From: Pseudomonas bijieensis
GTDB taxonomy: Bacteria > Pseudomonadota > Gammaproteobacteria > Pseudomonadales > Pseudomonadaceae
Assembly (NCBI RefSeq): GCF_013347965.1
Contig: NZ_CP048810.1
Coordinates: forward strand, 1,364,001-1,428,000
DNA: 64,000 nucleotides
Reading direction: 5' to 3'
Part shown: positions 18,877 to 27,747 of the stretch, piece by piece
How the letters are laid out: every line of letters starts with the position of its first letter
Numbering within the stretch: the first letter of the stretch is position 1
Notes under the pieces: generated by a model
Databases searched by the model: none
Told to the model about the DNA's origin: nothing
Seen by the model: only the letters and a program-made list of their open reading frames with translations
Made by a program: the position numbers and the translations under genes

Positions 18877-19634
18877 GAATCCTGCTCCTGGACCGCCGAC
18901 TCGTTCAGTTGCAGGACCGGTTCGAGGGCCGAACCAATATCGCGCCAGAACACCTGTCCCAGCCCGGTCAGCAGCAGCACCATTGCCAGGATCGCCAGCC
19001 CCAGGCGAACCCCGTCCGGCAGTGACTGTTGCCCCGGCATACGCATCGGCGCTGCCGCCGAAGGCAGCGCCAGGCGCTGGCTGACATCGACATAATCGGG
19101 GTCGTGCTGCCAGGCAAAGGTGAACAACGCCAGGCGCCATTTTTCATGCTGGACCTGACCGGGCTCACCGCGCAGCCGCCCCTGAAAGCCGAGGATCAGG
19201 CATTGCAGATAGACATTCGCCAGGTCCCGGGTACCGGGCATCTGCTCGTCGAGCAGTTTCTTGATCGCCGCAGGCAAGCGCTCGCCAGCCTGGCGACTGG
19301 CATACATACGCGATTCGAGCGGGTGCTGCTGCCAAGCCAGTTGTCCCGGCCAGGGGGTGAACAGCAAGGTTTCGTCCACCAGCGCCACGAACGCATAGAC
19401 CAGCGCCTTGACCTGCTCGGTGGCGGCATCGCCGACGGTGGCGAAGGCCACCCGCCACAGACGCTGGGCGCTGCGTCCGGAAAACTCCACCACCCGATTG
19501 ACCAATACCGCAGGGTCGCTGTCCTTGGGCAAGTCCTGCCACTCCTGGGACCACTTCAGCCAAGCCTGACGAAAAGCGCTGCTCAGCGGCGCCTCATGCA
19601 GACTCCGAACCGCCCCGCCACTTCCGTCAGGCAT
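18873..19634 (-). CDS. tssL: T6SS membrane-complex protein TssL (DotU)
   Basis: TssL is the inner-membrane hook protein that binds TssM and the baseplate. The 253-residue protein has the cytoplasmic DotU domain (about 20-190, with VYAFVALVDETLLFTPWPGQLAWQQHPLESRMY) and one C-terminal transmembrane helix at about 212-232 (LGLAILAMVLLLTGLGQVFW). It ends shortly after the helix and has no peptidoglycan-binding OmpA-like domain, so anchoring to the wall would need TssJ or another protein. It overlaps tssM by four bases and starts 18 bases after tssK. Confidence 0.94.
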   Translation of the reverse strand: MPDGSGGAVRSLHEAPLSSAFRQAWLKWSQEWQDLPKDSDPAVLVNRVVEFSGRSAQRLWRVAFATVGDAATEQVKALVYAFVALVDETLLFTPWPGQLAWQQHPLESRMYASRQAGERLPAAIKKLLDEQMPGTRDLANVYLQCLILGFQGRLRGEPGQVQHEKWRLALFTFAWQHDPDYVDVSQRLALPSAAAPMRMPGQQSLPDGVRLGLAILAMVLLLTGLGQVFWRDIGSALEPVLQLNESAVQEQDS

Positions 19635-19652
19635 ACGACTCCCCTTTTGCGA

Positions 19653-20984
19653 TCAGGCACCTTCACCGGCTTGCGCCACGAACAACACCACTTGCCACGG
19701 GCTGCTGGCCTGGGCCGACGCCGGCGCCACGATGTGCAACGGCAACTGCCCGTCGAACCATTGCCCGCTGGCGGCCACCACGAACAACCGGGTGTCATCG
19801 CCCACGCTGTAGGCCACCTGTTCGTTGCGACTCATGGCCTGATGGGGCAAGCCACTCATGCGCTGGCGGCTCAACAACGGCACGTGCGGCGCGGACGCGA
19901 TGATCGCCCCACGCAGCCACTCGGCTGCGGCCTGCTCACTGGCCCCGTTGGGCATGCGCAAACCGATCACCAGGCGTTGGTTCGGCTGATCGTCGGGCAA
20001 CTGGATCGAGAACACCTGCTCATTGCGCTCGAAGGCCAGGCTGCGATAGCCGGCGCGAACCAGCTCCAGGGTATCTTCCAACCAGTCGAGCAGCGGCTCG
20101 TAGCCGCGCTGCAACTCCAGAAAATCCAGGGGTGCGAAGGCCGGCACGCCCGCCAGTGGATCGAGGGCCGACCAAGCACCGGCCAACCCCAGCAGCAAGC
20201 CATAGAGCGATTGCGGGGTCGCCACCCGGGTGTTCAGTGCGCCTTCGATTTCCGGCAACCGCGCCCACAACGCGGTCAATTGCCGGCGGATTTCCATGGC
20301 ATCGTCCTGGTTCCCGGCGGCCTGGGCCTGACGCAGCCGACCGGCGAGAAACAGGCACTTTTCCCGGGCCCGGGCACACAGCCCGGCGACGCGCCGACCG
20401 AGTTCCGACTCTGGCAGCAGCACGGGCGTGGGCGGCGTATAGGGCACCCGCAAAAAGCCACCACCCTCCTTGCGAATACGCAACAGCGGCAGGCAGATCG
20501 AATCGGCTTTGCTCAGTTGCGTGCACAGCCGTGGGTTCGGACGCCAGACAGTGATCGATTCAGGAAATTCGCCACTGGTGAGATCCGGCAACGCCTCGCC
20601 GACCACCGATTGCAACCGGCCCTTGAGCGGCAGCAATTGCCCGGCACGCCAGAGCGGGCTGATGGCCAGGTAGACGGTCACGGTGGCGTCGTCGGTCTTG
20701 TTGACCGCCTCGCCGATGTCCAGCTCCAGGGTCGGCCCGACGCCGGCCTGCAGGTTGACCGGCAAGCCATCCGGCAAGGTGCCTTGCAGTTGCAACAGTC
20801 GTACCTGGCCGGCGCTGAGAGCCGAAGGGTCGACTTCCAATTGGCTGACACCCCAGAACCAGGGATTGCAGGCTCCGGCGAAATGCGCGGCCAAGGCCTC
20901 GGCACGCAGCCCTTGTAATTGAAAATGCTGGGGCAGTAACTGCATGCCCTCATGCCAACACACCGCGTCAGGTAACAGACTCAT
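19653..20984 (-). CDS. tssK: T6SS baseplate adaptor TssK
   Basis: TssK joins the baseplate to the TssL/TssM membrane complex as a trimer. The 443-residue protein has the conserved start CWHEGMQLLPQHFQ and the family segments LKGRLQSVVGEALPDLTSG and LPHQAMSRNEQVAYSVGD. Length is normal for TssK. It lies second in the leftward block, 52 bases after tssJ. Confidence 0.95.
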   Translation of the reverse strand: MSLLPDAVCWHEGMQLLPQHFQLQGLRAEALAAHFAGACNPWFWGVSQLEVDPSALSAGQVRLLQLQGTLPDGLPVNLQAGVGPTLELDIGEAVNKTDDATVTVYLAISPLWRAGQLLPLKGRLQSVVGEALPDLTSGEFPESITVWRPNPRLCTQLSKADSICLPLLRIRKEGGGFLRVPYTPPTPVLLPESELGRRVAGLCARAREKCLFLAGRLRQAQAAGNQDDAMEIRRQLTALWARLPEIEGALNTRVATPQSLYGLLLGLAGAWSALDPLAGVPAFAPLDFLELQRGYEPLLDWLEDTLELVRAGYRSLAFERNEQVFSIQLPDDQPNQRLVIGLRMPNGASEQAAAEWLRGAIIASAPHVPLLSRQRMSGLPHQAMSRNEQVAYSVGDDTRLFVVAASGQWFDGQLPLHIVAPASAQASSPWQVVLFVAQAGEGA

Positions 20985-21036
20985 ACGACTCCCTTCGACA
21001 TCCCAATGTCGCCGCCCGTGGCGGCCCGCGGTTTAC

Positions 21037-21501
21037 TCAAGGCTGACTGTCACCCTGCTGGCCGTCATTCACGAGGGTCATCTCGCGACTGTCGAACTTC
21101 AGCCAGGCCTTGTGCTGATCGTCCAGCCGAAGCCGGTGGGCTCCGGGAGTGTTATAGCTGGCGAAGACCAAAAGTCCAGCGGCGCGCCGGCCCTCCAGCG
21201 GGAAGGGTTGGCGATCGATGAATTGCCCTGGAACCAGCTCCAGCCCCCATACCGACATGAGTTGACGATAGTCGCGCTGGAACTGTTCGCGCTCGGCGAA
21301 CCACTGGCTGGCGGTGATACCCGATAGCTGCTTGAGCAGGTCCGGGTCGTTCACGGCGATGAAATCCACCGCGATCGGCGTGTCGTCATTGGCACGGGGC
21401 GCGACGTCCAGGGTCAGGCTGTCCAGGTCGACACTGGGGGCAAAAAGCGAGCACCCGGTGAGCGCCAGGCTCAAAAAAAATCCGCAAAAAAAACCACGCA
21501 A
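21037..21501 (-). CDS. tssJ: T6SS outer-membrane lipoprotein TssJ
   Basis: TssJ is the outer-membrane lipoprotein of the envelope complex. The 154-residue protein has a signal peptide ending in the lipobox LTGC, so the mature protein begins with a lipidated cysteine at residue 16, followed by a short beta-sandwich domain. The start appears to be a TTG at 21501 because AAGGAAGA lies seven bases upstream and no ATG fits the signal peptide. It is the first gene of the leftward block and diverges from tssB across a 224-base gap. Confidence 0.9.
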   Translation of the reverse strand: MRGFFCGFFLSLALTGCSLFAPSVDLDSLTLDVAPRANDDTPIAVDFIAVNDPDLLKQLSGITASQWFAEREQFQRDYRQLMSVWGLELVPGQFIDRQPFPLEGRRAAGLLVFASYNTPGAHRLRLDDQHKAWLKFDSREMTLVNDGQQGDSQP

Positions 21502-21725
21502 AATGAATCTTCCTTTTCTCGGCGGTCAAAAATTGTTTTTGCTTGCTTTTTTATAGACCTGTTCTAGCGTCTTGGATAGTTCGACCCACAGGGTTGAATG
21601 GACCAGGTTCGTCAAGGGAATGACAGGTTTTCTGCCGCCCATTTGCAACCTGCGGATCAGCAAGGGAATGCGATGAGCGGGCCTCCCGATGCATTGCTCC
21701 CCCACATGCATCGGAGTCGGCCGCC

Positions 21726-22286
21726 ATGGCAGAAAGTACCCAGCACAAGCTCGACAGAGTCCGTCCTCCCCGCGTCCAGATCACCTATGACGTGGAAATC
21801 GGCAACGCCATTGAGAAAAAAGAATTGCCACTGGTGGTCGGCATTCTGGCCGACCTTTCGGGCAAGCCACTGGAGCCGCTGCCCAAGCTCAACGAGCGGC
21901 GCTTCACGGAAATCGATCGGGATAATTTCAACGAGGTACTCGCTTCCATCTCCCCCCGCGCCACGCTCCAGGTGAACAACACCCTCAGCGGCGACGACAG
22001 CAAGCTCAACATCGAACTCAACTTCCGTCACATCGATGACTTCGACCCGGTCAAGGTCGTGGAGCAGGTCACGCCGCTGCGCCGGCTGTTCGAAGCTCGT
22101 CAACGCCTGCGGGACCTGTTGACCAAGCTCGATGGCAACGACGACCTCGACAAGCTGCTGCGCGACGTGATCGCCAACACCGAAGGCCTGCAAGAGATCA
22201 AGTCGGCGCGGCCCCAGGATGCAGCGCAAGAGCTGCCGACGGTGGCCGCCAACGATGACCCGGCCCCGACCGAACCACAGGCCTGA
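21726..22286 (+). CDS. tssB: T6SS sheath small subunit TssB (VipA)
   Basis: TssB forms the contractile sheath together with TssC. The 186-residue protein has the family start (STQHKLDRVRPPRVQITYDV) and the conserved LPLVVGILADLSG and RDNFNEVLASISPR segments, with the VipA-type C-terminal helix for TssC binding (residues about 110-160). It is the first gene of the rightward block; tssC begins 30 bases later. Confidence 0.97.
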   Translation: MAESTQHKLDRVRPPRVQITYDVEIGNAIEKKELPLVVGILADLSGKPLEPLPKLNERRFTEIDRDNFNEVLASISPRATLQVNNTLSGDDSKLNIELNFRHIDDFDPVKVVEQVTPLRRLFEARQRLRDLLTKLDGNDDLDKLLRDVIANTEGLQEIKSARPQDAAQELPTVAANDDPAPTEPQA

Positions 22287-22316
22287 TCGTGCTCATCATT
22301 CAAGGGAGATAAAGCC

Positions 22317-23798
22317 ATGCCTGCTTCATCCAGCGCTCAAACCAGCGAGAGCACGACCCAGACCCTGTCCCTGCTCGACAAGATCATCGCCGAAGGCCGC
22401 ATGGCCCACGACGACAGCCAGCAGGACTACGCCCGCGACATGCTCGCTGAATTTGCTACCCAGGTCCTCGACGAAGGCATGGCCATCGACAAGGACACCG
22501 TGGCGATGATCAACGACCGCATCAGCCAGATCGATCAGTTGATCAGCGCCCAGCTCAACGAAGTGCTGCACCACCCCGACCTGCAAAAACTCGAGGCCTC
22601 CTGGCGCGGCCTGCACCTGCTGGTGCAGAACACCGAAACCAGCACCCGGCTCAAATTGCGCCTGCTCAACGTCACCCAGAAAGAACTGCAGAACGACCTG
22701 GAAAAAGCCGTCGAATTCGACCAGAGCGCGCTGTTCAAGAAAATCTACGAGGAAGAATACGGCACCTTCGGCGGACATCCGTTCAGCCTGCTGGTGGGCG
22801 ACTACACCTTTGGCCGCCACCCCCAGGACATCGGCCTGCTGGAAAAACTGTCGAACGTCGCCGCGGCGGCGCACGCACCGTTCATTGCCGCCGCCAGCCC
22901 GCGCTTGTTCGACATGACCAGCTTCACCGAACTGGCGATACCCAGAGACCTGTCGAAGATTTTCGAGAGTCAGGAACTGATCAAATGGCGCGCCTTCCGT
23001 GAAAGCGAAGACTCGCGCTACGTATCCCTGGTGCTGCCACATTTCCTGCTGCGCCTGCCCTATGGTCCGGACACCTTGCCGGTGGAGGGCATCAACTACG
23101 TCGAAGACGTCAACGGTACCGACCACAGCAAATACCTGTGGGGCAACGCCGCTTGGGCGCTATCGCAACGCATCACCGAAGCCTTCGCCAAATATGGCTG
23201 GTGCGCGGCGATTCGCGGGGCCGAGGGCGGCGGCGCGGTCGAAGGCCTGCCCGCCCATACCTTCCGTACCAGTTCCGGGGACCTGTCGCTCAAGTGCCCG
23301 ACCGAAGTGGCGATCACCGACCGCCGCGAAAAAGAACTCAACGACCTGGGCTTCATCGCCCTGTGCCACAAGAAAAACAGCGATGTGGCGGTGTTCTTCG
23401 GCGGCCAGACCACCAACAAGGCCAAGCTCTACAACACCAACGAGGCCAACGCCAACGCGCGGATCTCGGCAATGTTGCCGTATGTCCTCGCGGCCTCGCG
23501 TTTCGCCCATTACCTGAAGGTGATCATGCGCGACAAGGTCGGCAGCTTCATGACCCGCGATAACGTGCAGACCTACCTCAACAACTGGATCGCCGACTAC
23601 GTGCTGATCAACGACAACGCGCCGCAAGAGATCAAGGCGCAATACCCGTTGCGCGAAGCGCGAGTGGACGTGACGGAAGTGGCAGGCAAACCGGGGGCCT
23701 ACAAGGCCACGGTATTCCTGCGGCCGCACTTCCAGCTTGAGGAACTGACCGCCTCGATCCGCCTGGTGGCGACCCTGCCGCCACCAGTGGCTGCCTGA
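22317..23798 (+). CDS. tssC: T6SS sheath large subunit TssC (VipB)
   Basis: TssC is the large sheath subunit. The 493-residue protein is the usual length and has the strongly conserved segments SWRGLHLLVQNTET, LVGDYTFGRHPQD, AAASPRLFDMTSFTEL and LVLPHFLLRLPYG. After the stop codon there is a 230-base gap with a long inverted repeat before hcp, which may set different levels of sheath and Hcp. Confidence 0.97.
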   Translation: MPASSSAQTSESTTQTLSLLDKIIAEGRMAHDDSQQDYARDMLAEFATQVLDEGMAIDKDTVAMINDRISQIDQLISAQLNEVLHHPDLQKLEASWRGLHLLVQNTETSTRLKLRLLNVTQKELQNDLEKAVEFDQSALFKKIYEEEYGTFGGHPFSLLVGDYTFGRHPQDIGLLEKLSNVAAAAHAPFIAAASPRLFDMTSFTELAIPRDLSKIFESQELIKWRAFRESEDSRYVSLVLPHFLLRLPYGPDTLPVEGINYVEDVNGTDHSKYLWGNAAWALSQRITEAFAKYGWCAAIRGAEGGGAVEGLPAHTFRTSSGDLSLKCPTEVAITDRREKELNDLGFIALCHKKNSDVAVFFGGQTTNKAKLYNTNEANANARISAMLPYVLAASRFAHYLKVIMRDKVGSFMTRDNVQTYLNNWIADYVLINDNAPQEIKAQYPLREARVDVTEVAGKPGAYKATVFLRPHFQLEELTASIRLVATLPPPVAA

Positions 23799-23820
23799 TC
23801 ACGGTGTGGCTGTGTGGCTG

Positions 23821-23928
23821 GAGCTTTTTGTGGCGAGGGAGCTTGCTCCCGCTGGACTGCCCGGCAGTCCCAAAAAACAGGGCCGCTTCGCGCCCCAGCG
23901 GGAGCAAGCTCCCTCGCCACAAAAGCTC
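23821..23928. repeat. Long inverted repeat between tssC and hcp
   Basis: The arm GAGCTTTTTGTGGCGAGG and its continuation GAGCTTGCTCCCGCTGG at 23821-23855 pair with 23895-23928, giving about 34 base pairs; each arm also contains the palindrome GGGAGCTTGCTCCC. Fragments of the same repeat (TCGCCACAAAAAGCTC, TGGCCACAG) continue to about 23973. The same family is at 41272-41403. Confidence 0.9.
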
Positions 23929-24028
23929 CTTCGCCACAAAAAGCTCTAGCCACAGCAGTTCCCTGGCCACAGGTTAATTCATCGGTATCGGGCACTACCT
24001 CATTCGTCTTCTTCAGGAGTTCCACACA

Positions 24029-24526
24029 ATGGATGCAATCATTCTCGACCTCGGCGGCGACATCAAGGGCGACAGCCTGCTGGAGGGTTTCACGGACAAG
24101 ATCGAGGTCATGTCCTACAGCCACAACGTGGCGATGCAGGTCACCAATGACGTCAGCAACTCGGAGCGCACCTCCGGCCGGCCCCACATCGGCGAGTTCA
24201 CCCTGACCAAATTCATCGACAGCTCCACCCCTTCCCTCAACGAGTATTGCTGCGCCGGCAAGCCGATCCCACAAGCTGTCATCACCATTGGCCGCAACGC
24301 CGCCGAGGGCAGCGGCAAACTCATGCCGTTCATCATCTACACCCTGACCAACGTGGTGCTGTCCAACGTCAGCGTCAGCGGCGGCACCGGCGGTAAACCG
24401 GTGGAAACCCTGTCGCTGAACTTCACCAAGATCAAATGGGAGCTCACCGCGCAGAAAGACGACGGCACCAAGGAAGGCACGGCGGGCACGACCTGGGACC
24501 TGGCCGCCAACAAAATGACCAAGTAA
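24029..24526 (+). CDS. hcp: T6SS tube protein Hcp
   Basis: Hcp forms the hexameric inner tube and is secreted. The 165-residue protein has the Hcp (DUF796) start MDAIILDLGGDIKGDS, and family motifs IEVMSYSHNVAMQV, SGRPHIGEFTLTKFID and VSGGTGGKPVETLSLNFTKIKW. It has a good ribosome site (CAGGAG nine bases upstream). tssE follows by 13 bases. The separate position behind a repeat suggests that it may also have its own promoter, which I cannot place. Confidence 0.96.
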   Translation: MDAIILDLGGDIKGDSLLEGFTDKIEVMSYSHNVAMQVTNDVSNSERTSGRPHIGEFTLTKFIDSSTPSLNEYCCAGKPIPQAVITIGRNAAEGSGKLMPFIIYTLTNVVLSNVSVSGGTGGKPVETLSLNFTKIKWELTAQKDDGTKEGTAGTTWDLAANKMTK

Positions 24527-24539
24527 GGAAGCGCCGCCC

Positions 24540-24983
24540 ATGGCTGGCTTCGGGCTACGCCCGCCCCTGTTCGAACGCCTGGCCAGCCAGGCGGATGATA
24601 CCCCTCGGGCGTTCGACCGACAGGCGTTGCAAGACTCGGTTCATGCCGAATTGTCGCGCCTGTTCAACACCCGGCGCGGCCCGCGGGCGCTGACCGAACC
24701 ACCGAGCATCCTCGACTACGGCATCGCCGACTGGACTGCGCTGCAACAGCAGCGCAGCGATGACAGGCGTCAACTGACCCGGGAAATCCGCCAGGCCATC
24801 AGCCATTTCGAACCTCGCCTGCGCCTGGGCGAGGTCGAGGTCTGCCCGGTGCCGGGCCATCCGCAGCAATTGTGCATACGGCTATCGGGCGAGCTGCGCG
24901 GCGACCTGCACGCCTGGCCCGTGGCATTTGTCATCGAGCACGCCGGCGACGGCCTTGAGGTACGACATGAGCGACTCGATTGA
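24540..24983 (+). CDS. tssE: T6SS baseplate protein TssE (gp25-like)
   Basis: TssE is the baseplate wedge protein related to phage T4 gp25. The 147-residue protein has the conserved region SILDYGIADWT, the gp25-type helix LTREIRQAISHFEPRL and the C-terminal PHQ-like strand (PGHPQQLCIRLSGELRGD). Its end overlaps tssF by 17 bases. Confidence 0.93.
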   Translation: MAGFGLRPPLFERLASQADDTPRAFDRQALQDSVHAELSRLFNTRRGPRALTEPPSILDYGIADWTALQQQRSDDRRQLTREIRQAISHFEPRLRLGEVEVCPVPGHPQQLCIRLSGELRGDLHAWPVAFVIEHAGDGLEVRHERLD

Positions 24984-26757
24984 CCCGCAACTGCTGGACT
25001 ATTACCAGCGCGAACTGACCTGGTTGCGGCATGCCGGGAGCCTGTTCGCCGAGCGTTACCCAAAAGTCGCCCGGCGCCTGGAACTGTCTCCTGGCGAATG
25101 CCCCGACCCGCACGTGGAGCGCCTGCTGGAAGGTTTTGCGCTACTGGCCGCGCGCTTGCAACGCCGGCTCGATGACGACTACGCCGAATTCAGCGACGCC
25201 CTGCTCGAACAACTGTACCCATTGGCCATGCGCCCCTTGCCGTCGTGCGCCATCGTGCAGTTCGAACCCGACCCGAGCAAAGGCAATTTGAACGAGGGCT
25301 ACCCGCTGCCCCGCGACACACCGTTGTTCGTCACCACGGACAAGGGCCAGAGCATTCATTTTCGCACCACCGCCGCCGTGCATTTGTGGCCGGTGGAAGT
25401 CAGCGAGGCGTTGTTGCTGGGCAGCGACGAGGCCCAGGCGCTGACTGGGGTGGTCCAGGCCCGCTCGGCCTTGCGCCTGGAGCTGCGGTGCCTGGGCGAA
25501 AGCCAGTGGTCGACGCTGGGAATCGACTCGCTGCGGGTGCACCTGGCGGCATCACCGATCATCAACGCCGTCCTGTACGACCTGCTTGGCGCCCATGCCA
25601 TCAAAGTCCTGGCCGGCGCTCCGGGTAGCGTGCCGGAACCACTGGCCGGCTTGCCGCAGATCGTCGGCTTCGCCAGCGACCAGGTCTTGCTGCCGGACGA
25701 GGATGGCGTACATCCAGGCATGCGCCTGTTGGCCGAGTATTTTGCCTTCCCGGATAAATTCGGTTTCTTCGACCTGCCACTGGCCGGCGCCATCAGCGAC
25801 AGCCCGTCCCTGTACCTGTACATCGTTTTCGACCGACCTCCCCCCAGCCGCTTGCCAATCCAGGCCAGCGACATCGCCCTGGGCTGCACGCCGGTGATCA
25901 ATCTGTTTCCCCGGACTTCCGAGCCACTGCGCCCGGATGGCACCCGCAGCGAGTACCGGCTGGTGGCCGACAGTCATCGGGAAAACAGCGTCGAGATCCA
26001 CAGCATCCGTAGCATGCGCGCCATGTCCAGCCAGGGCGTGCGCAAGGTACCGGCCTACTATGGTAGCCAGCATGGCAGCGACCAGTCCCTTTACTGGCAT
26101 GCGCGCCGGGTCAGCGGCATGAGCCCGAACCGACTGGGCAGCGACTTGATGGTGAGCCTGGTGGACACCCAGTTCGACCCGCAAGCCGACACACGCGACT
26201 ACAGCCTCACCGCCGAACTGCTGTGCACCAACCGTCACCTGGCCCAAAGCCTTCCGGCTGGCACGCCGCTGGGTTTCGAGCGACCGGGGCCGGTGGCCTG
26301 GGCCCGCTTGCGCAACCCACCCAGCCCACAGAGCCTGCCACGCCTGGACGGTGAGTCGCGCTGGCGGCTGGTGTCGCAATTGACCCTCAACCATTTGTCA
26401 CTGGTCGAAGGCCCTCAAGCACTGGATGCACTGCGCGAGATTCTGCAATTGCACAACCTGCGGGATGAAGCCAGCGCCCATCGTCAGATCGAAGGGGTAT
26501 TGGGTTTGGGCTGCGACCGGGTCATCGCCCATGTCGGCGAAGACGCCTGGCGCGGCTGGCGCAATGGGCTGGAGGTGCGCCTGCAGTTGGATCCGCAACA
26601 CTTTGTCGGCAGCAGCGCCGTACTGTTCTCCGGGGTACTGGCGCAGTTCTTTTCCCTTTACGCCACCGCCAATCGCTTTGTGCGCACCGTGCTGGTCCAG
26701 TCCGACAAGGAGGTGAAGACATGGCAACCCCAAGCCGGCAAGCCCCTGGTGCTCTGA
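24967..26757 (+). CDS. tssF: T6SS baseplate protein TssF
   Basis: TssF is a baseplate wedge protein that works with TssG. The 596-residue protein begins SIDPQLLDYYQRELTWLRH and has the family segments FAERYPKVARRLEL, RLDDDYAEFSDALLEQLYP and YSLTAELLCTNRHLAQSLP. I chose the ATG at 24967, inside the end of tssE; the frame upstream is tssE sequence. It overlaps tssG by 37 bases. Confidence 0.96.
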   Translation: MSDSIDPQLLDYYQRELTWLRHAGSLFAERYPKVARRLELSPGECPDPHVERLLEGFALLAARLQRRLDDDYAEFSDALLEQLYPLAMRPLPSCAIVQFEPDPSKGNLNEGYPLPRDTPLFVTTDKGQSIHFRTTAAVHLWPVEVSEALLLGSDEAQALTGVVQARSALRLELRCLGESQWSTLGIDSLRVHLAASPIINAVLYDLLGAHAIKVLAGAPGSVPEPLAGLPQIVGFASDQVLLPDEDGVHPGMRLLAEYFAFPDKFGFFDLPLAGAISDSPSLYLYIVFDRPPPSRLPIQASDIALGCTPVINLFPRTSEPLRPDGTRSEYRLVADSHRENSVEIHSIRSMRAMSSQGVRKVPAYYGSQHGSDQSLYWHARRVSGMSPNRLGSDLMVSLVDTQFDPQADTRDYSLTAELLCTNRHLAQSLPAGTPLGFERPGPVAWARLRNPPSPQSLPRLDGESRWRLVSQLTLNHLSLVEGPQALDALREILQLHNLRDEASAHRQIEGVLGLGCDRVIAHVGEDAWRGWRNGLEVRLQLDPQHFVGSSAVLFSGVLAQFFSLYATANRFVRTVLVQSDKEVKTWQPQAGKPLVL

Positions 26758-27746
26758 ACCTGAGCCAGCGCCTGCGGCGTGACCCGCAACGCTTCGAATG
26801 GCTCCAGGCCTTGCTGTTGCTCGAACGTGAACATCCCCAGGCCGAACCCCTGGGCAGCGGCACCGCGCCCCATGCCGAGGCGTTGCGTCTGCGCGGGCCA
26901 TTGACGCCGTTGTTCGCCGCCAGTGAAGTACAAAGCCTGGGCCAGGAACAGGGCCTGCCGCCAACCCTGACCACGCCGATCTTCGGCCTCGGTGGCCCGG
27001 ACGGCCCGCTGCCCTACGCCTACCAGGAATGGCTGCAACAACGGGCACGGGCGAAAGATCATGCCCCGGCGGAATTCCTCGACCTGTTCCAGCATCGACT
27101 GCTCAGCCTGCTTTACAAGGTGATGCGCAAGCATCGCATCGCCCTGGGTTTCACGGCCCCCGGCGCATCCGCCGTACACGCGCAACTACGGGCGTTGACC
27201 GGCCTGCTGCCCAAGGCCTTGCAGGAGCGCCAGGCCGCACCCGACTCGGCGGTACTGGCCTGCACCGCGCTGTATGCCGATGGCCGGCGCTCACTGGCCG
27301 GGTTCGCGGCGATTGTCCGTGAGCAGTTCGCGCTACCGGTGGAACTGAGCGCCTACGAAGGTGGCTGGCGTGAAATCCCCCCGGCCAGTCGCAGCCGCTT
27401 GCAGCCAGGCGGTCGCAACCTGTGTCTGGGCCGCAACGCGGTGGCCGGCACCCGCGTCTGGGACGAGCATGCCGGCGTGCGTCTGACCCTTGGCCCGCTG
27501 AGCACGACCCAGGCCAGCGGATTGCTGCCCAACGGCGAGACTCATCCGCTACTCGCCAGCCTTTACGCCCTGTATTTCGGCCCCGACCTGGATTGCACCC
27601 TGGTGCTGCTGATCCGTGGCGCCGGCCCCCTGCAACTGGAGCGCCAGGCAGCGCCACGGCTGAACTGGAACGGTGGCCTGCAGCGCCAACCGAGCCTGGC
27701 CGTGCAACGGATCGAAACCCGCCTTCGTCAGCCGGAGATCGCCTGA
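26721..27746 (+). CDS. tssG: T6SS baseplate protein TssG
   Basis: TssG pairs with TssF in the baseplate wedge. The 341-residue protein has the conserved regions FEWLQALLLLER, TTPIFGLGGPDGPLPYAYQEWL and FLDLFQHRLLSLLYK. The start at 26721 lies within tssF and has GGAGG about eight bases upstream, so translation is probably coupled. tssH starts one base after its stop codon. Confidence 0.95.
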   Translation: MATPSRQAPGALNLSQRLRRDPQRFEWLQALLLLEREHPQAEPLGSGTAPHAEALRLRGPLTPLFAASEVQSLGQEQGLPPTLTTPIFGLGGPDGPLPYAYQEWLQQRARAKDHAPAEFLDLFQHRLLSLLYKVMRKHRIALGFTAPGASAVHAQLRALTGLLPKALQERQAAPDSAVLACTALYADGRRSLAGFAAIVREQFALPVELSAYEGGWREIPPASRSRLQPGGRNLCLGRNAVAGTRVWDEHAGVRLTLGPLSTTQASGLLPNGETHPLLASLYALYFGPDLDCTLVLLIRGAGPLQLERQAAPRLNWNGGLQRQPSLAVQRIETRLRQPEIA

Positions 27747-27747
27747 A

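Noticed and set aside
18873..19634. A peptidoglycan-binding domain on TssL.
   Set aside because: Only about 20 residues follow the C-terminal membrane helix, too few for an OmpA-like domain.
21502..21725. A sigma-54 promoter in the tssJ-tssB divergent gap.
   Set aside because: I looked for TGGC-N8-TTGC on both strands and found no acceptable match. A TATAAA-like -10 is present on the minus strand, but without a convincing -35.
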